DNA from: Billgrantia lactosivorans
GTDB taxonomy: Bacteria; Pseudomonadota; Gammaproteobacteria; Pseudomonadales; Halomonadaceae
NCBI RefSeq assembly: GCF_003254665.1
Contig: NZ_QHGY01000002.1
Coordinates: 1-64,000, forward strand
Reading direction: 5' to 3'
Length of the DNA stretch: 64,000 bases
Below, piece after piece: positions 8,366-16,201 of the stretch. The translations under genes and the position numbers were made by a program. The stretch's first letter is position 1. Every line of letters starts with the position of its first letter. The notes below the pieces were generated by a model. The model saw nothing but the letters and a program-made list of their open reading frames with translations, had not been told where the DNA came from and searched no databases.

Positions 8366-8923
8366 CTAGGTGACGGTTGCGGCGAGCCTGGCCTCCAGGG
8401 CGTCCAGCAGGGCGGCGGGTTCCTCGGCATCGACCAGGCAGGCGCGGGTGCGGGCATTGAGGAAGCCGTGCTCCACGGTCCGGTCGAGAAAGCCCAGCAA
8501 GGGAGCGTAGAAGCCGGCGGTATCGAGCACGCCGATGGGCTTGTCGTGTAGCCCCAGGTACTGCCAGGTCCAGGCCTCGAACAGCTCTTCCAGGGTGCCG
8601 ATGCCGCCGGGCAGGGCGATGAAGGCATCGGCATGGGCGGCCATGCTGGCCTTGCGCTCGTGCATGTTGTTGACGCGGATCAGCGTGGGCAGGCCGGTGT
8701 GTGCTTGCTCGCGCTCCACCAGGTGGTCGGGCATCACCCCGACCACATTGCCGCCGCCCTCGAGCACGGCGTTGGCCAGCGCCCCCATCAGGCCGATGCG
8801 GGCGCCGCCATAGACCAGGCCATGGCCGCGCGCGGCCAGCTCGCGCCCGAGCGCCCGGGTGGCTTCAAGAAAGGCGGGATCCCGACCGTCGCGGGAGCCC
8901 AGGTAGACACAGAAATTCGACAT
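8366..8923 (-). CDS. LOG-family Rossmann-fold protein (TIGR00730)
   Basis: 185-residue protein with the family's two signatures: the nucleotide-binding G-G-x-x-G-L-M-G (YGGARIGLMGALA) and PGGIGTLEELFE, which supply the catalytic Arg/Glu of cytokinin riboside 5'-monophosphate phosphoribohydrolases. In non-plant bacteria the enzyme likely hydrolyses nucleoside monophosphates (compare E. coli PpnN, which is longer), so the cytokinin name should not be taken literally. AAGGAGAAG precedes the ATG. First gene of a likely two-gene operon with the quinone oxidoreductase. Confidence 0.92.
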   Translation of the reverse strand: MSNFCVYLGSRDGRDPAFLEATRALGRELAARGHGLVYGGARIGLMGALANAVLEGGGNVVGVMPDHLVEREQAHTGLPTLIRVNNMHERKASMAAHADAFIALPGGIGTLEELFEAWTWQYLGLHDKPIGVLDTAGFYAPLLGFLDRTVEHGFLNARTRACLVDAEEPAALLDALEARLAATVT

Positions 8924-8989
8924 GCGCTTCTCCTTGGCAAGCTCCTATCCTAGCTGCCGGGGAGAGGCTTCGAAAGCGTCGGGATGGCG

Positions 8990-9511
8990 TCAGGGCAGGC
9001 AGCCGGCCACGCTGAACTCGGCGTCGAGCCATTGGCCGATGGCGTTGTTGCCGCACAGGTGGTGGGCGTACTGGGTGTGCAGGCAGCGCACCTGGTTCCA
9101 GTTGGCGATGCCGCCGATGCCGCGCTCGCGCATCACCTCCGTGTAGCCGAGCCGCTCGACGTCGTGGCGCTGCGCTGCGCTCATGTGCTGCCAGCGGGCC
9201 TCCACGTAGTCGCGGTGGCTGGCGTGGTAGGCCTCGAGGAAGTCGACGTCCTCGCGCAGCCTGGCCTCGAGCTGCTTGATGACGCCGCTGGCCTCGATGC
9301 GCGAGATCTCGATCTTGAGGCGCTCGGAACAGAGCCAGTAGAGGGTGGGAAACGGCTTGCCATCGACGATGGGGGCCATGCGCAGTACCAGCGGGGTGCC
9401 CTCGCCGTCAACGGCGGCCACCGCCTCGATGCCACGCGGCGCCCGCCCCAACTGCTCGGCAATGATGGCCAGCTGGCGGGCGTCAGGCATCTGGTCGGTC
9501 TGGATCACCAT
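8990..9511 (-). CDS. DUF501 protein
   Basis: The 173-residue sequence starts with a helix (DARQLAIIAEQLGRAPRG) followed by PLVLRMAPIVDGKPFPTLYWL, and ends with conserved His/Cys positions GIGGIANWNQVRCLHTQYAHHLCG. These features match the DUF501 family. No function is known; the conserved Cys/His residues near the end suggest metal or redox chemistry, which is inference. The start overlaps the end of the upstream 109-residue gene by 29 bases, indicating translational coupling. An internal ATG (MPDARQ, 9490) is an alternative start. Confidence 0.85.
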   Translation of the reverse strand: MVIQTDQMPDARQLAIIAEQLGRAPRGIEAVAAVDGEGTPLVLRMAPIVDGKPFPTLYWLCSERLKIEISRIEASGVIKQLEARLREDVDFLEAYHASHRDYVEARWQHMSAAQRHDVERLGYTEVMRERGIGGIANWNQVRCLHTQYAHHLCGNNAIGQWLDAEFSVAGCLP

Positions 9512-9812
9512 CGTTGTGGTCCCGTACGAACTTGTTGGAGCGGCCGACGGCGCGGAAGAAGGTCCGGTTGAGCTGCTCGGGCGTCGGCACGTAGCCGCGC
9601 CACCGACGTTCGCAGTACTCGTTGGCCCGCGCCATCAGCACGTCATAGAGGCGGTTGAACGGGGCATCATAATCGTAGGGATCGGCGCCGAACAAGCGGA
9701 TGTGGGGGTAGTCGGCGAACCGCTCCATGAAGTAGCGCTCCAGGTCGGCTTCCACGGCGCGATGCTGGGCGACGTTGTCGGGGTCGAGCCAGAGGTTGTA
9801 GCGAATGGCCAT
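9483..9812 (-). CDS. Uncharacterised 109-aa protein
   Basis: Starts MAIRYNLWLDPDNVAQHRAVEADLERYFMERF and contains an aromatic-rich core (YPHIRLFGADPYDYDAPFNRLYDVL, ending CERRWRGYVP). It is soluble and predicted mixed alpha/beta, without signal or membrane segment. I do not recognise the family. The coding call rests on the length relative to the overlapping DUF501 gene, the consistent codon pattern and the 29-base overlap with DUF501 on the same strand. AGGAG lies about seven bases before the ATG. A role linked to DUF501 is possible but unsupported beyond proximity. Confidence 0.65.
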   Translation of the reverse strand: MAIRYNLWLDPDNVAQHRAVEADLERYFMERFADYPHIRLFGADPYDYDAPFNRLYDVLMARANEYCERRWRGYVPTPEQLNRTFFRAVGRSNKFVRDHNDGDPDRPDA

Positions 9813-9901
9813 CTTGGACTCCTGCCGGCGATGAGTGGCCCGTCATGGCGTCGGGGCATGTCGCTTTGACCAGCGCTGAGGGAGATCGGCTCAAGAAGAG
9901 C

Positions 9902-10372
9902 TCAGCCGCGTGACAGCGCTGCCAGCCGTGCGTCGCACAGGCGGCGCAGGTCGGCCGGCGCCAGGGCGATCTCCAGGCCGCGGCGGCCGCCGCTGACGTG
10001 CAGGCGCTCGAGCGCCTCGGCGCTGGCGTCGAGGAAGGTCGGCAGACGCTTCTTCTGACCCAGCGGGCTGATCCCGCCCAGCACATAGCCGGTGGCGCGC
10101 TCGGCGTCGGCCGCCGCGGCTAGGGTGGCGCGTCGCGCCCCGGCCGCCTTGGCCAGCGCCTTGAGGTCGAGCTGGCCGGTCACCGGCACGATGCCCACCA
10201 CCAGGCGGCCATCGTCGAGGCGGGCGATGAGGGTCTTGAACACGCTGTGCGGATCGAGCCCCAAGGCATTCGCGGCCTCCTCGCCGTAGGCCGGCGCACG
10301 GGGATCGTGCTCGTAGCCGAGCAGCTCGAAGGTGGCGCCGTCGCGTTCCAGCGCTTTCACGGCCGGGGTCAT
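9902..10372 (-). CDS. ybaK: Cys-tRNA(Pro)/Cys-tRNA(Cys) deacylase YbaK
   Basis: Trans-editing hydrolase that removes cysteine mischarged on tRNA-Pro, 156 aa, as in the family. It starts MTPAVKALERDGATFELLGYEHDP, with GLDPHSVFKTLI and VGIVPVTGQLDLKALAKAAGA, which include the conserved Lys of the YbaK active site, and ends with GYVLGGISPLGQKKRLPTFLD, the GGxSPxG signature. The ATG overlaps the stop of the upstream thioesterase gene by four bases (ATGA), indicating translational coupling. A longer reading frame upstream is only the thioesterase in another frame. Confidence 0.95.
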   Translation of the reverse strand: MTPAVKALERDGATFELLGYEHDPRAPAYGEEAANALGLDPHSVFKTLIARLDDGRLVVGIVPVTGQLDLKALAKAAGARRATLAAAADAERATGYVLGGISPLGQKKRLPTFLDASAEALERLHVSGGRRGLEIALAPADLRRLCDARLAALSRG

Positions 10373-10782
10373 GCGTCGGTCGGCTCCTCGATGGGTTGCA
10401 GGTGAGCTTCGAGCGCCGAGCGCAGCTCGCCCTCGATCGGCACGGCGCGCTTGGTGTCGTGATCGAAGTGCACCATCACGGTGTGGCCCAGGTTGGTCAT
10501 CTCGCCCTTCTGCCACGCTTCCTGGGTCACGGTAAAGGAGCTGTTGCCCAGGCGCGAGACATAGGTGCGAATCTCGATATCGTGGCCGTAGTGCAGCTCG
10601 GCGCGGTAGTCGACCTCCATGCGTGCCATGATCAGTCGCCACTTGCGTGGGTCGAGGTCCGGCGTGAACAGGCGAAACAGGTCGTTGCGTGCCAGCTCGA
10701 ACCAGGCCGGCAGGCGGGTATTGTTGACGTGTCCGAGGGCATCGGTGTCGTAGAAGGCCGGCTCAATGGTGCGCACGAACAT
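10369..10782 (-). CDS. Acyl-CoA thioesterase, 4HBT hot-dog fold
   Basis: 137-residue single hot-dog protein of the YbgC/4HBT type. The catalytic Asp region is FYDTDALGHVNNTRLPAWFELAR, where D-x-D-x-x-G-H-x-N-N is the family signature. It likely hydrolyses a medium- or short-chain acyl-CoA or a 4-hydroxybenzoyl-CoA analogue; chain length is unknown. AAAGGGA lies nine bases before the ATG at 10782. Coupled to ybaK by a four-base overlap, although the two functions have no evident link. Confidence 0.92.
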   Translation of the reverse strand: MFVRTIEPAFYDTDALGHVNNTRLPAWFELARNDLFRLFTPDLDPRKWRLIMARMEVDYRAELHYGHDIEIRTYVSRLGNSSFTVTQEAWQKGEMTNLGHTVMVHFDHDTKRAVPIEGELRSALEAHLQPIEEPTDA

Positions 10783-10849
10783 GTGGGTGTCCCTTTGCTG
10801 GTGGTCTAGTGGTGTGCCGTCGACAGCATTGCCCCGAGCAAGCGCTAGG

Positions 10850-11665
10850 TCAAGTGCCGGCCGCCTGTCTCGCGCCGTGCCAGGCCTGCAGCCGCATCCA
10901 GCCCAGCAGCCACAGCGTGGCGACCGCGAACCCCGCCAGGGTGCCCCACAGCAGGCCCAGGGTGGCATAGGTGAGCGACACGCACAGCGCATAGCAGAGC
11001 AGTGCACCCAGGCCGGCCGGGTAGTGCTTGATCACGGTGGCGGCGGGCGCGGCGCCATGAGTCAGGTGCAGGATCACCAGCAGCGGGTACATCGAGATCG
11101 GGAACGCCGCCAGCATGCCGGCCCAGGACGCCGGCAGCAGGTGGGCCAGGCCGGTGACCACGAAGACGATGGCAGTGGCGAGCCCGGCGCGCAGCACGAG
11201 TGGTTGCCAGCGCGAGCCGTCATGACGCACCTTGACCCGGGTCTCCGGCACGTGACGATAGAGCCAGGTGAAGCCGAAGATGGCCACCAGGGTCACCAGA
11301 GTGCCGCTCAGACGATCGAACTCGACGCGGGTCAGCGCCAGGCTCGTCAGCCACCAGGCGATGAGCCCGCCCGCGGTGCCGGCGAGCACGCCGACGATCC
11401 CGTCGCGGCGCCCGCACAGCAGGTAGCCGCCGCCCAGCGCCATGGTGGCGGTGAACCCCGCCAGGCTGAATACGGCACTCTCGGCGGCGAAGCCCGGCGA
11501 GATCTCCAGGCCGATGAAGAACAGCGCGATGGCGGTGCCCAGGGGGTAGCCGGAGAGCAGCCCGGCCACCCGGGTGCTGACGCGCTCGGCGACGAGCGAC
11601 AGGCCGAGCACGATGCCGATCGACACCGCGAGCTTGGCCAACTGCCAGCTCAGGGGAACATCCAT
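10850..11665 (-). CDS. Uncharacterised polytopic membrane protein (about 9 TM)
   Basis: The 271-residue protein is almost entirely hydrophobic with about nine membrane segments, for example LAKLAVSIGIVLGLSLVAERV, YPLGTAIALFFIGLEIS and GLGALLCYALCVSLTYATLG. The region VAGLLSGYPLGTAIALFFIG and the later MLAAFPISMYPLLVILH look like internally related GxPxG-type repeats, suggesting a two-fold symmetric transporter or permease. I do not recognise the family. AAGGAAAA lies five bases before the ATG at 11665. It lies 31 bases downstream of the hypothetical gene at 11697-12143. Confidence 0.8.
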   Translation of the reverse strand: MDVPLSWQLAKLAVSIGIVLGLSLVAERVSTRVAGLLSGYPLGTAIALFFIGLEISPGFAAESAVFSLAGFTATMALGGGYLLCGRRDGIVGVLAGTAGGLIAWWLTSLALTRVEFDRLSGTLVTLVAIFGFTWLYRHVPETRVKVRHDGSRWQPLVLRAGLATAIVFVVTGLAHLLPASWAGMLAAFPISMYPLLVILHLTHGAAPAATVIKHYPAGLGALLCYALCVSLTYATLGLLWGTLAGFAVATLWLLGWMRLQAWHGARQAAGT

Positions 11666-11696
11666 GGGGTTTTCCTTGGCTGATGGGCGAGCGAGG

Positions 11697-12143
11697 CTAG
11701 ACCAGGCGCAGGCCCTGGCGATCTGCCCAGGCGGCGCCCACCGCATGGGCGAGCATCTCCTGCAGGTGGGCGGGCAGGGCGGCACGCGCGTCGTCGACGC
11801 TGGCGAATTGGCGATTGCGCAGCCAGCAGTAGGCCCAGGCGCAGGCCTCCTCGTCGCTCCGCGGCACCGGTCGCGCCGGCATCTGGAACAGCAGGAAGGC
11901 GGCGGTGCATGCCGCCCACAGCGGAATGTCGTCGCCGGCCCCAGGGCGGCTCCACTCGGCGAGCCGGGCCCCGTCGGGCGTGGCCTCGGGTTCGCCCAGC
12001 TTCGCCACCCGGGCCGTCTCGGCCAGGATCAGGGCGAGGCGGTCCGGCTCGCCCTGGCCGAGCTGGCGCCACTGGTCGATCAGCGCCGGCATGCCCCGGC
12101 GTGCCTTGGCATAGAAGCCGCTTTGCGGCATGGTTTCGCTCAT
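11697..12143 (-). CDS. Uncharacterised 148-aa soluble protein
   Basis: Helical protein starting MSETMPQSGFYAKARRGMPALIDQWRQLG. It is Ala- and Trp-rich (PLWAACTAAFLLFQMPARPV, CAWAYCWLRNRQF) and has no signal peptide. The family is not recognised. Its start is only 23 bases from the divergent MalY-type gene, so its promoter must overlap that gene's 5' end. It is the first gene of the minus-strand run leading through the membrane protein to the thioesterase and ybaK. Confidence 0.6.
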   Translation of the reverse strand: MSETMPQSGFYAKARRGMPALIDQWRQLGQGEPDRLALILAETARVAKLGEPEATPDGARLAEWSRPGAGDDIPLWAACTAAFLLFQMPARPVPRSDEEACAWAYCWLRNRQFASVDDARAALPAHLQEMLAHAVGAAWADRQGLRLV

Positions 12144-12166
12144 ACTGCTGCTTCCGAGGAGAGAAC

Positions 12167-13345
12167 ATGGAGTTCGATTTTGCCACGCCTGTCGAGCGTC
12201 GCCACCCCGAGCGGGGCGAGTGGCCCTCGCAGAAGTGGCATCGCTATGATGCCAGCATTCTGCCGCTGTGGGTGGCCGACATGGACTTCCGCTCTCCGCC
12301 CGAGGTGGTCGAGGCGCTGAGGCAGCGCGTCGACCACGGCGTCTTCGGCTACGGTCTGGTGCCCGACAGCCTCAGGCACACCCTGTGCGAGTGGAGTGCC
12401 CGCGAATACGCCTGGCCGATCGAGCCGGAGTGGCAGCTGTGGCTGCCCGGCGTGGTGCCGGCCCTGCACCTGGCCAGCCTGGCGCTGACCGCGCCGGGCG
12501 ATGGCGTATTGACCGTCACGCCGATCTACCCCCCGTTCCTCAAGGTGGCCGAGCGCACCGGGCGCCTGGCGCAGCAGGCTGCACTGGGCGAGCCGGACGC
12601 CCTTGGCGCGGCGTGGCGGCTCGACCTGGAGGCGCTGGAGGCGGCGATCACGCCCGAGACGCGGCTGCTGCTGTGGTGTCATCCGCACAACCCCACTGGA
12701 CGGGTCTGGTCCCACGAGGAGCTCGCTGGGCTGGCGGCCCTGGTCGAGCGGCATGACCTGGTGGTGGTCTCCGACGAACTGCACTGTGACCTGCTGCTCG
12801 ACGAAGGGGCCGTGCATCGGCCTCTGGCGGCGGCCTTCCCGGCACTGGCGGCACGCATCATCACCCTCTGGGCGCCCTCCAAGACCTTCAATCTCGCCGG
12901 CCTGACCGCGGCCTGCGCGGTGATCCCGGACGCCTCGCTGCGGCGGCGCTTCGCCGCGGCAATGCGGGGCTTGATGCCGGACGTCAACGTGCTGGGGCTG
13001 GTGGCCGCGGAGGTGGCCTATGCGCGTGGTGATCGCTGGCGCCAGGCCCTGCTCGAGGTGCTGCGTGGCCACCGGCGGACCTTGACCGAGCGCGTCGAGG
13101 CCTGGCCGGGGGTGAACATGAGCGCACCGCAGTCGACCTACCTGGCCTGGCTCGACCTGCGCCGCGCCGAGGGGCTGGCACACCGTGAGGGTACGCCTCA
13201 GCGAGTGCTGATGGAGCAGGCCGGGGTGGCACTCTCCGACGGGGCCGACTTCGGCTGGCCGGGTTTCGTGCGGCTCAATTTCGGCACCACCGCCGCCCAG
13301 CTCGAGGAGGCCCTGCAGCGCCTCGACAGGGTGCTGCGGGCGTGA
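12167..13345 (+). CDS. MalY/PatB-type PLP-dependent cystathionine beta-lyase/aminotransferase
   Basis: Fold-type I PLP enzyme of 392 residues. The start MEFDFATPVERRHPERGEWPSQKWHRYD and the signature LPLWVADMDFRSPPEVVEAL are diagnostic of the MalY/PatB branch. Cofactor-site landmarks are CHPHNPTGRVW, SDELHCDLL and the Schiff-base Lys in APSKTFNLAGL, with a C-terminal Arg in GFVRLNFGT binding the substrate carboxylate. It most likely cleaves C-S bonds (cystathionine or cysteine conjugates). GAGGAGAGAAC precedes the ATG at 12167; the longer in-frame extension to 11909 runs antisense through the upstream gene and is rejected. Confidence 0.93.
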   Translation: MEFDFATPVERRHPERGEWPSQKWHRYDASILPLWVADMDFRSPPEVVEALRQRVDHGVFGYGLVPDSLRHTLCEWSAREYAWPIEPEWQLWLPGVVPALHLASLALTAPGDGVLTVTPIYPPFLKVAERTGRLAQQAALGEPDALGAAWRLDLEALEAAITPETRLLLWCHPHNPTGRVWSHEELAGLAALVERHDLVVVSDELHCDLLLDEGAVHRPLAAAFPALAARIITLWAPSKTFNLAGLTAACAVIPDASLRRRFAAAMRGLMPDVNVLGLVAAEVAYARGDRWRQALLEVLRGHRRTLTERVEAWPGVNMSAPQSTYLAWLDLRRAEGLAHREGTPQRVLMEQAGVALSDGADFGWPGFVRLNFGTTAAQLEEALQRLDRVLRA

Positions 13346-13355
13346 CGCGGCAGCC

Positions 13356-13382
13356 GCGAGGCGGCGACTGGCGCCGCCTCGC
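13356..13382. terminator. Bidirectional hairpin between convergent genes
   Basis: GCGAGGCGGCG (13356-13366) and CGCCGCCTCGC (13372-13382) form a perfect 11-bp stem with loop ACTGG. It sits in the 46-base gap between the convergent MalY-type gene and cnoX and can serve both. T-runs are absent. Confidence 0.6.
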
Positions 13383-13391
13383 AGGGAGCGA

Positions 13392-14324
13392 TCAGTACAG
13401 CAGCGTGAACAGCTTGCGGCGATAGGTGACGGTCAGAGGGTGGTCGGCGCCCAGGGCATCGAAGACCCGCAGCAGCGTCTTGCGCGCCGCGTCGTCGCCG
13501 TAGGCGCGATCCCTGCGCATCACGCCGAGCAGCCCTTCCAGCCCCGCCTCGTAGTCGCCGTCGGCGACCTGACGCAGGGCGCGCTTGTACTGCGCCTCGC
13601 TGTCGTCGCGCCCGGCCAGGGCGGCCAGCTCCTCGTCGCCCGGCGCCTCCTTGCGGAACTCGACGCTGGCCCGTACGCCGCGCGCCGGTGCCGCGTCGCG
13701 CTCCTCGGGCGGCAGGTTGTCGAGCAGGGCCAGCGCCTCCTCGCTGCTGCCCTCTGCCACCAGCGCGCGAGCCAGCTCGACCTGGTAGGGGTAGTGTTCG
13801 GGGTGCTGCTGCACGAGCTGCTCGTACAGGGCGCGGGCCGTGGCGGCATCACCCCGGGCCAGGGCGTCGGCGGCCTGCTCCTCGGGGCTGGCCGGGGCGT
13901 CCTCCGGCGCCGGGAAGTAGCGCGACAGCCACTCGCGGATCTCCTTCTCGGGCAGTGCGCCCTGGAAGTGATCCACCAGCCCGCCCTGGCTGATCAGCTT
14001 GACGTCGGGGACCGAGCGCACGCCGAGCTGGGCGGCGATCTCCTGGTTGTCCTCGATGTTGAGCTTGGCCAGGATGAAGCTGCCACGGTACTCGCGGGTG
14101 AGCTTCTCGAGGATCGGCATCAGCGCCTTGCACGGCTGGCACCAGGGCGCCCAGCAGTCGAGCAGCACCGGCACCTGCATGGAGAACTCCAGCAACTGCT
14201 GGATGTTGTTGCGGTCGACGTCGATGATCAGCTGCTCATCGCTGGGCGCCGCTTCCTGCGTGGCAGTGGGAGATTCCTGAGGCGCCGTCAGCGGGGCGCC
14301 GTTGCGAGGGTCGACGATGGACAT
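13392..14324 (-). CDS. cnoX: Co-chaperone CnoX (YbbN), thioredoxin-TPR protein
   Basis: 310 residues: an N-terminal thioredoxin domain (about 30-140) with the active site LLDCWAPWCQPCKALMPIL and a cis-Pro in GVRSVPDVKLI, then a TPR-like C-terminal domain (about 150-310) ending FDALGADHPLTVTYRRKLFTLLY. CnoX protects substrates from oxidation and hands them to GroEL and DnaK. Unlike E. coli CnoX, which has SQHC, this protein keeps a full CxxC (CQPC), so it may also reduce disulfides, as reported for the Caulobacter protein. The ATG at 14324 gives the usual N-terminus; an upstream extension to 14858 is antisense to the vWA gene. Confidence 0.93.
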   Translation of the reverse strand: MSIVDPRNGAPLTAPQESPTATQEAAPSDEQLIIDVDRNNIQQLLEFSMQVPVLLDCWAPWCQPCKALMPILEKLTREYRGSFILAKLNIEDNQEIAAQLGVRSVPDVKLISQGGLVDHFQGALPEKEIREWLSRYFPAPEDAPASPEEQAADALARGDAATARALYEQLVQQHPEHYPYQVELARALVAEGSSEEALALLDNLPPEERDAAPARGVRASVEFRKEAPGDEELAALAGRDDSEAQYKRALRQVADGDYEAGLEGLLGVMRRDRAYGDDAARKTLLRVFDALGADHPLTVTYRRKLFTLLY

Positions 14325-14520
14325 GGAAACGGCCTTGGCAAAGGGTGAGTTTGTTCGAAAGATGCGGGTAAAGGCCGCCGGATTCAAGGGGCGGGCGCCG
14401 GTCGCGAGGTCGCGTTGGCCAGTCGGCGGCCCTGGGCGCGGCATCCATGGCGGGGCTGTGATAGTCTCGTCTTCGTTCGGCCGACTCGTGGCCGGGCGTC
14501 CAGACATGAGGAGCCGTGGG

Positions 14521-15189
14521 ATGGCGACGTACCGACTGAACAGCGATAGCGATCTGATCGACAACCCTTCACCGCGCTGCGCCTGCATGCTGGTGCTGGA
14601 TACCTCCGCGTCGATGTTCGGTCCGCCGATTCGTGAGCTGAACGCCGGCGTGCAGGCCTTCATCTCGGCCATCCAGGAGGACGACATGGCCGCCTGCTCC
14701 GTCGAGCTCGGCGTGATCACCGCCGGCGGCAAGGTCACCGAGCAGCTGCCCTTCACCACGGCCATGAATATATCGCAGTGCCGCCAGTTCACCGCCTCCG
14801 GCCTGACGCCGCTGGGCGGTGCCATGGAGCTGGCGCTGGACCGCCTGGAGGAGCGCACCGCGGCCTACCGCAAGGCGGGGGTGGCCTACTACCAGCCATG
14901 GCTGGTGGTGATCAGCGACGGTGTGCCGACCGACCAGTGGCAGGCGGCCTCGGCGAGAGCGCGGACGTTGGCTCAGCAGCGCAAGCTGGTGGTGATGCCG
15001 GTGGGCGTCGAGGAGGCCGACCTCGAGGCGCTCGGGGCGTTCTCCACCCGGCCGGCCAAGCGCCTCGACGGGCTGAAGTTCCGCGAGTTCTTCCTCTGGC
15101 TCTCGGCCAGCATGAGCCGCGTCTCGGCGTCGTCGTCGACGACCGACCAGGTCAAGCTGCCGCCGACCGACAGCTGGGACAGCATCTAG
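14521..15189 (+). CDS. vWA-domain protein, TerY-like, of a vWA-kinase-PP2C triad
   Basis: The 222-residue protein is a single von Willebrand factor A domain. The MIDAS metal site is complete: D27-x-S29-x-S31 (LVLDTSASMFG), Thr97 in SGLTPLGGAME and Asp133 in VVISDGVPTD. Such TerY-type domains bind partner proteins in a metal-dependent way. AGGAGC is six bases before the ATG at 14521, which is preferred over the ATG at 14506. The kinase gene begins 31 bases after its stop and the phosphatase gene follows, matching the conserved TerY / kinase / PP2C arrangement described for tellurite- and stress-response gene neighbourhoods. No terC/terD gene is in the window. Confidence 0.9.
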   Translation: MATYRLNSDSDLIDNPSPRCACMLVLDTSASMFGPPIRELNAGVQAFISAIQEDDMAACSVELGVITAGGKVTEQLPFTTAMNISQCRQFTASGLTPLGGAMELALDRLEERTAAYRKAGVAYYQPWLVVISDGVPTDQWQAASARARTLAQQRKLVVMPVGVEEADLEALGAFSTRPAKRLDGLKFREFFLWLSASMSRVSASSSTTDQVKLPPTDSWDSI

Positions 15190-15220
15190 AAGGCTGCATG
15201 ATGTCGAAGGAGGCCGAGGG

Positions 15221-16201
15221 TTGGTACGCGCACTGGTGGTGACGGATTCGCAGGGCAAGCAGCGCCGGCTCGGCAAGCGCCTCGAGCGCGGGGGCGAGGG
15301 CGAGATCTTCGCCCTGCGCGATCGCCCCGACGTGATCGTCAAGTGGTACTACCCCGAAATCCTCGACAGGCGCGGCGACGAGCTGCACCGCAAGGTCGAG
15401 GCCATGCGCGGCCTGCGCGACGCCCACATGACCCGGGATGTCTGCTGGCCGCTGATCCGCGTGTTCGACGAACAGCATCGCTGGATCGGGTTCGCCATGT
15501 ACCGAGCGCGGGGGGTGAAGATGAGCTTCCTCGCCCACGCCCTGCTCTACCAGCGCTATTTTCCCGGCCTCGACCGGCGCCGGATCGTCGGCTACCTGAT
15601 CCGTTTCGTCGAGATCGTGCAGCAATTGCACGAGGCGGGGGTGTGCATCGGCGACTACAACCTCAACAATGTCTTCTGCGTGCCCTCCTCAGAGCAGGTG
15701 ACGCTGATCGACTGCGACAGTTACCAGCTGCGCGTCGAGGGCACCTTCTATCCGTGTCCGGTGGGCAGCCCCGACATGACCCCCAAGGAGCACCAGGGCG
15801 TCTCCTTCCGGCATACCGTGCGCACGCCGCGCAGCGAAGCCTTCTCGTTGGCCATCGTGCTGTTCAAGTGTCTGATGCTGGGCCGCCATCCCTACGACAT
15901 CGTCGGCGGCGACGACCCGGTGCGCAACCTGCGGCGCGGCAACTTCGCCTATGGCCGCGGCCAGCGCGACGTGCCCCAGGGGGTGTGGTACGAACTCTGG
16001 AGTGACCTGCCCGATGCCATCCGCGACATGTTCGTGACCACCTTCACGGTGGGGGCCGATGCCCCCATCCAGCGGGCCACGCTGGCCCAGTGGCACGCCG
16101 CGCTCAACGACTATCGCGAGGCGATGGCGGCCGGCCAGTACGCCGTGGGCCTGGCCAAGCCCGGCCGACCGTTGCGCTCGCAGGTGCTGCATGCCCGCTG
16201 A
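15221..16201 (+). CDS. Protein kinase-like protein of the triad
   Basis: 326-residue Ser/Thr-kinase-fold protein. A Gly-rich loop (RGGEGEIFAL, 23-32) is followed by Lys41 in VIVKWYYPE as the ATP Lys. The catalytic loop is GDYNLNN, with Asp145 and Asn150 in the HRDLKxxN spacing but Asn147 where Lys is usual. The DFG motif is DCD (164-166), keeping the metal-binding Asp. It therefore looks active but non-canonical. The start is TTG at 15221, chosen because a perfect AAGGAGG lies seven bases upstream. The C-terminus has no zinc-ribbon Cys pairs. It overlaps the phosphatase gene by 11 bases. Confidence 0.87.
   Translation: MVRALVVTDSQGKQRRLGKRLERGGEGEIFALRDRPDVIVKWYYPEILDRRGDELHRKVEAMRGLRDAHMTRDVCWPLIRVFDEQHRWIGFAMYRARGVKMSFLAHALLYQRYFPGLDRRRIVGYLIRFVEIVQQLHEAGVCIGDYNLNNVFCVPSSEQVTLIDCDSYQLRVEGTFYPCPVGSPDMTPKEHQGVSFRHTVRTPRSEAFSLAIVLFKCLMLGRHPYDIVGGDDPVRNLRRGNFAYGRGQRDVPQGVWYELWSDLPDAIRDMFVTTFTVGADAPIQRATLAQWHAALNDYREAMAAGQYAVGLAKPGRPLRSQVLHAR

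Noticed and set aside
15198..15241. Short ORF (MSKEAEGWYAHWW) between the vWA and kinase genes
   Set aside because: It overlaps the kinase ribosome-binding site and start; could be a leader peptide but nothing else supports it.
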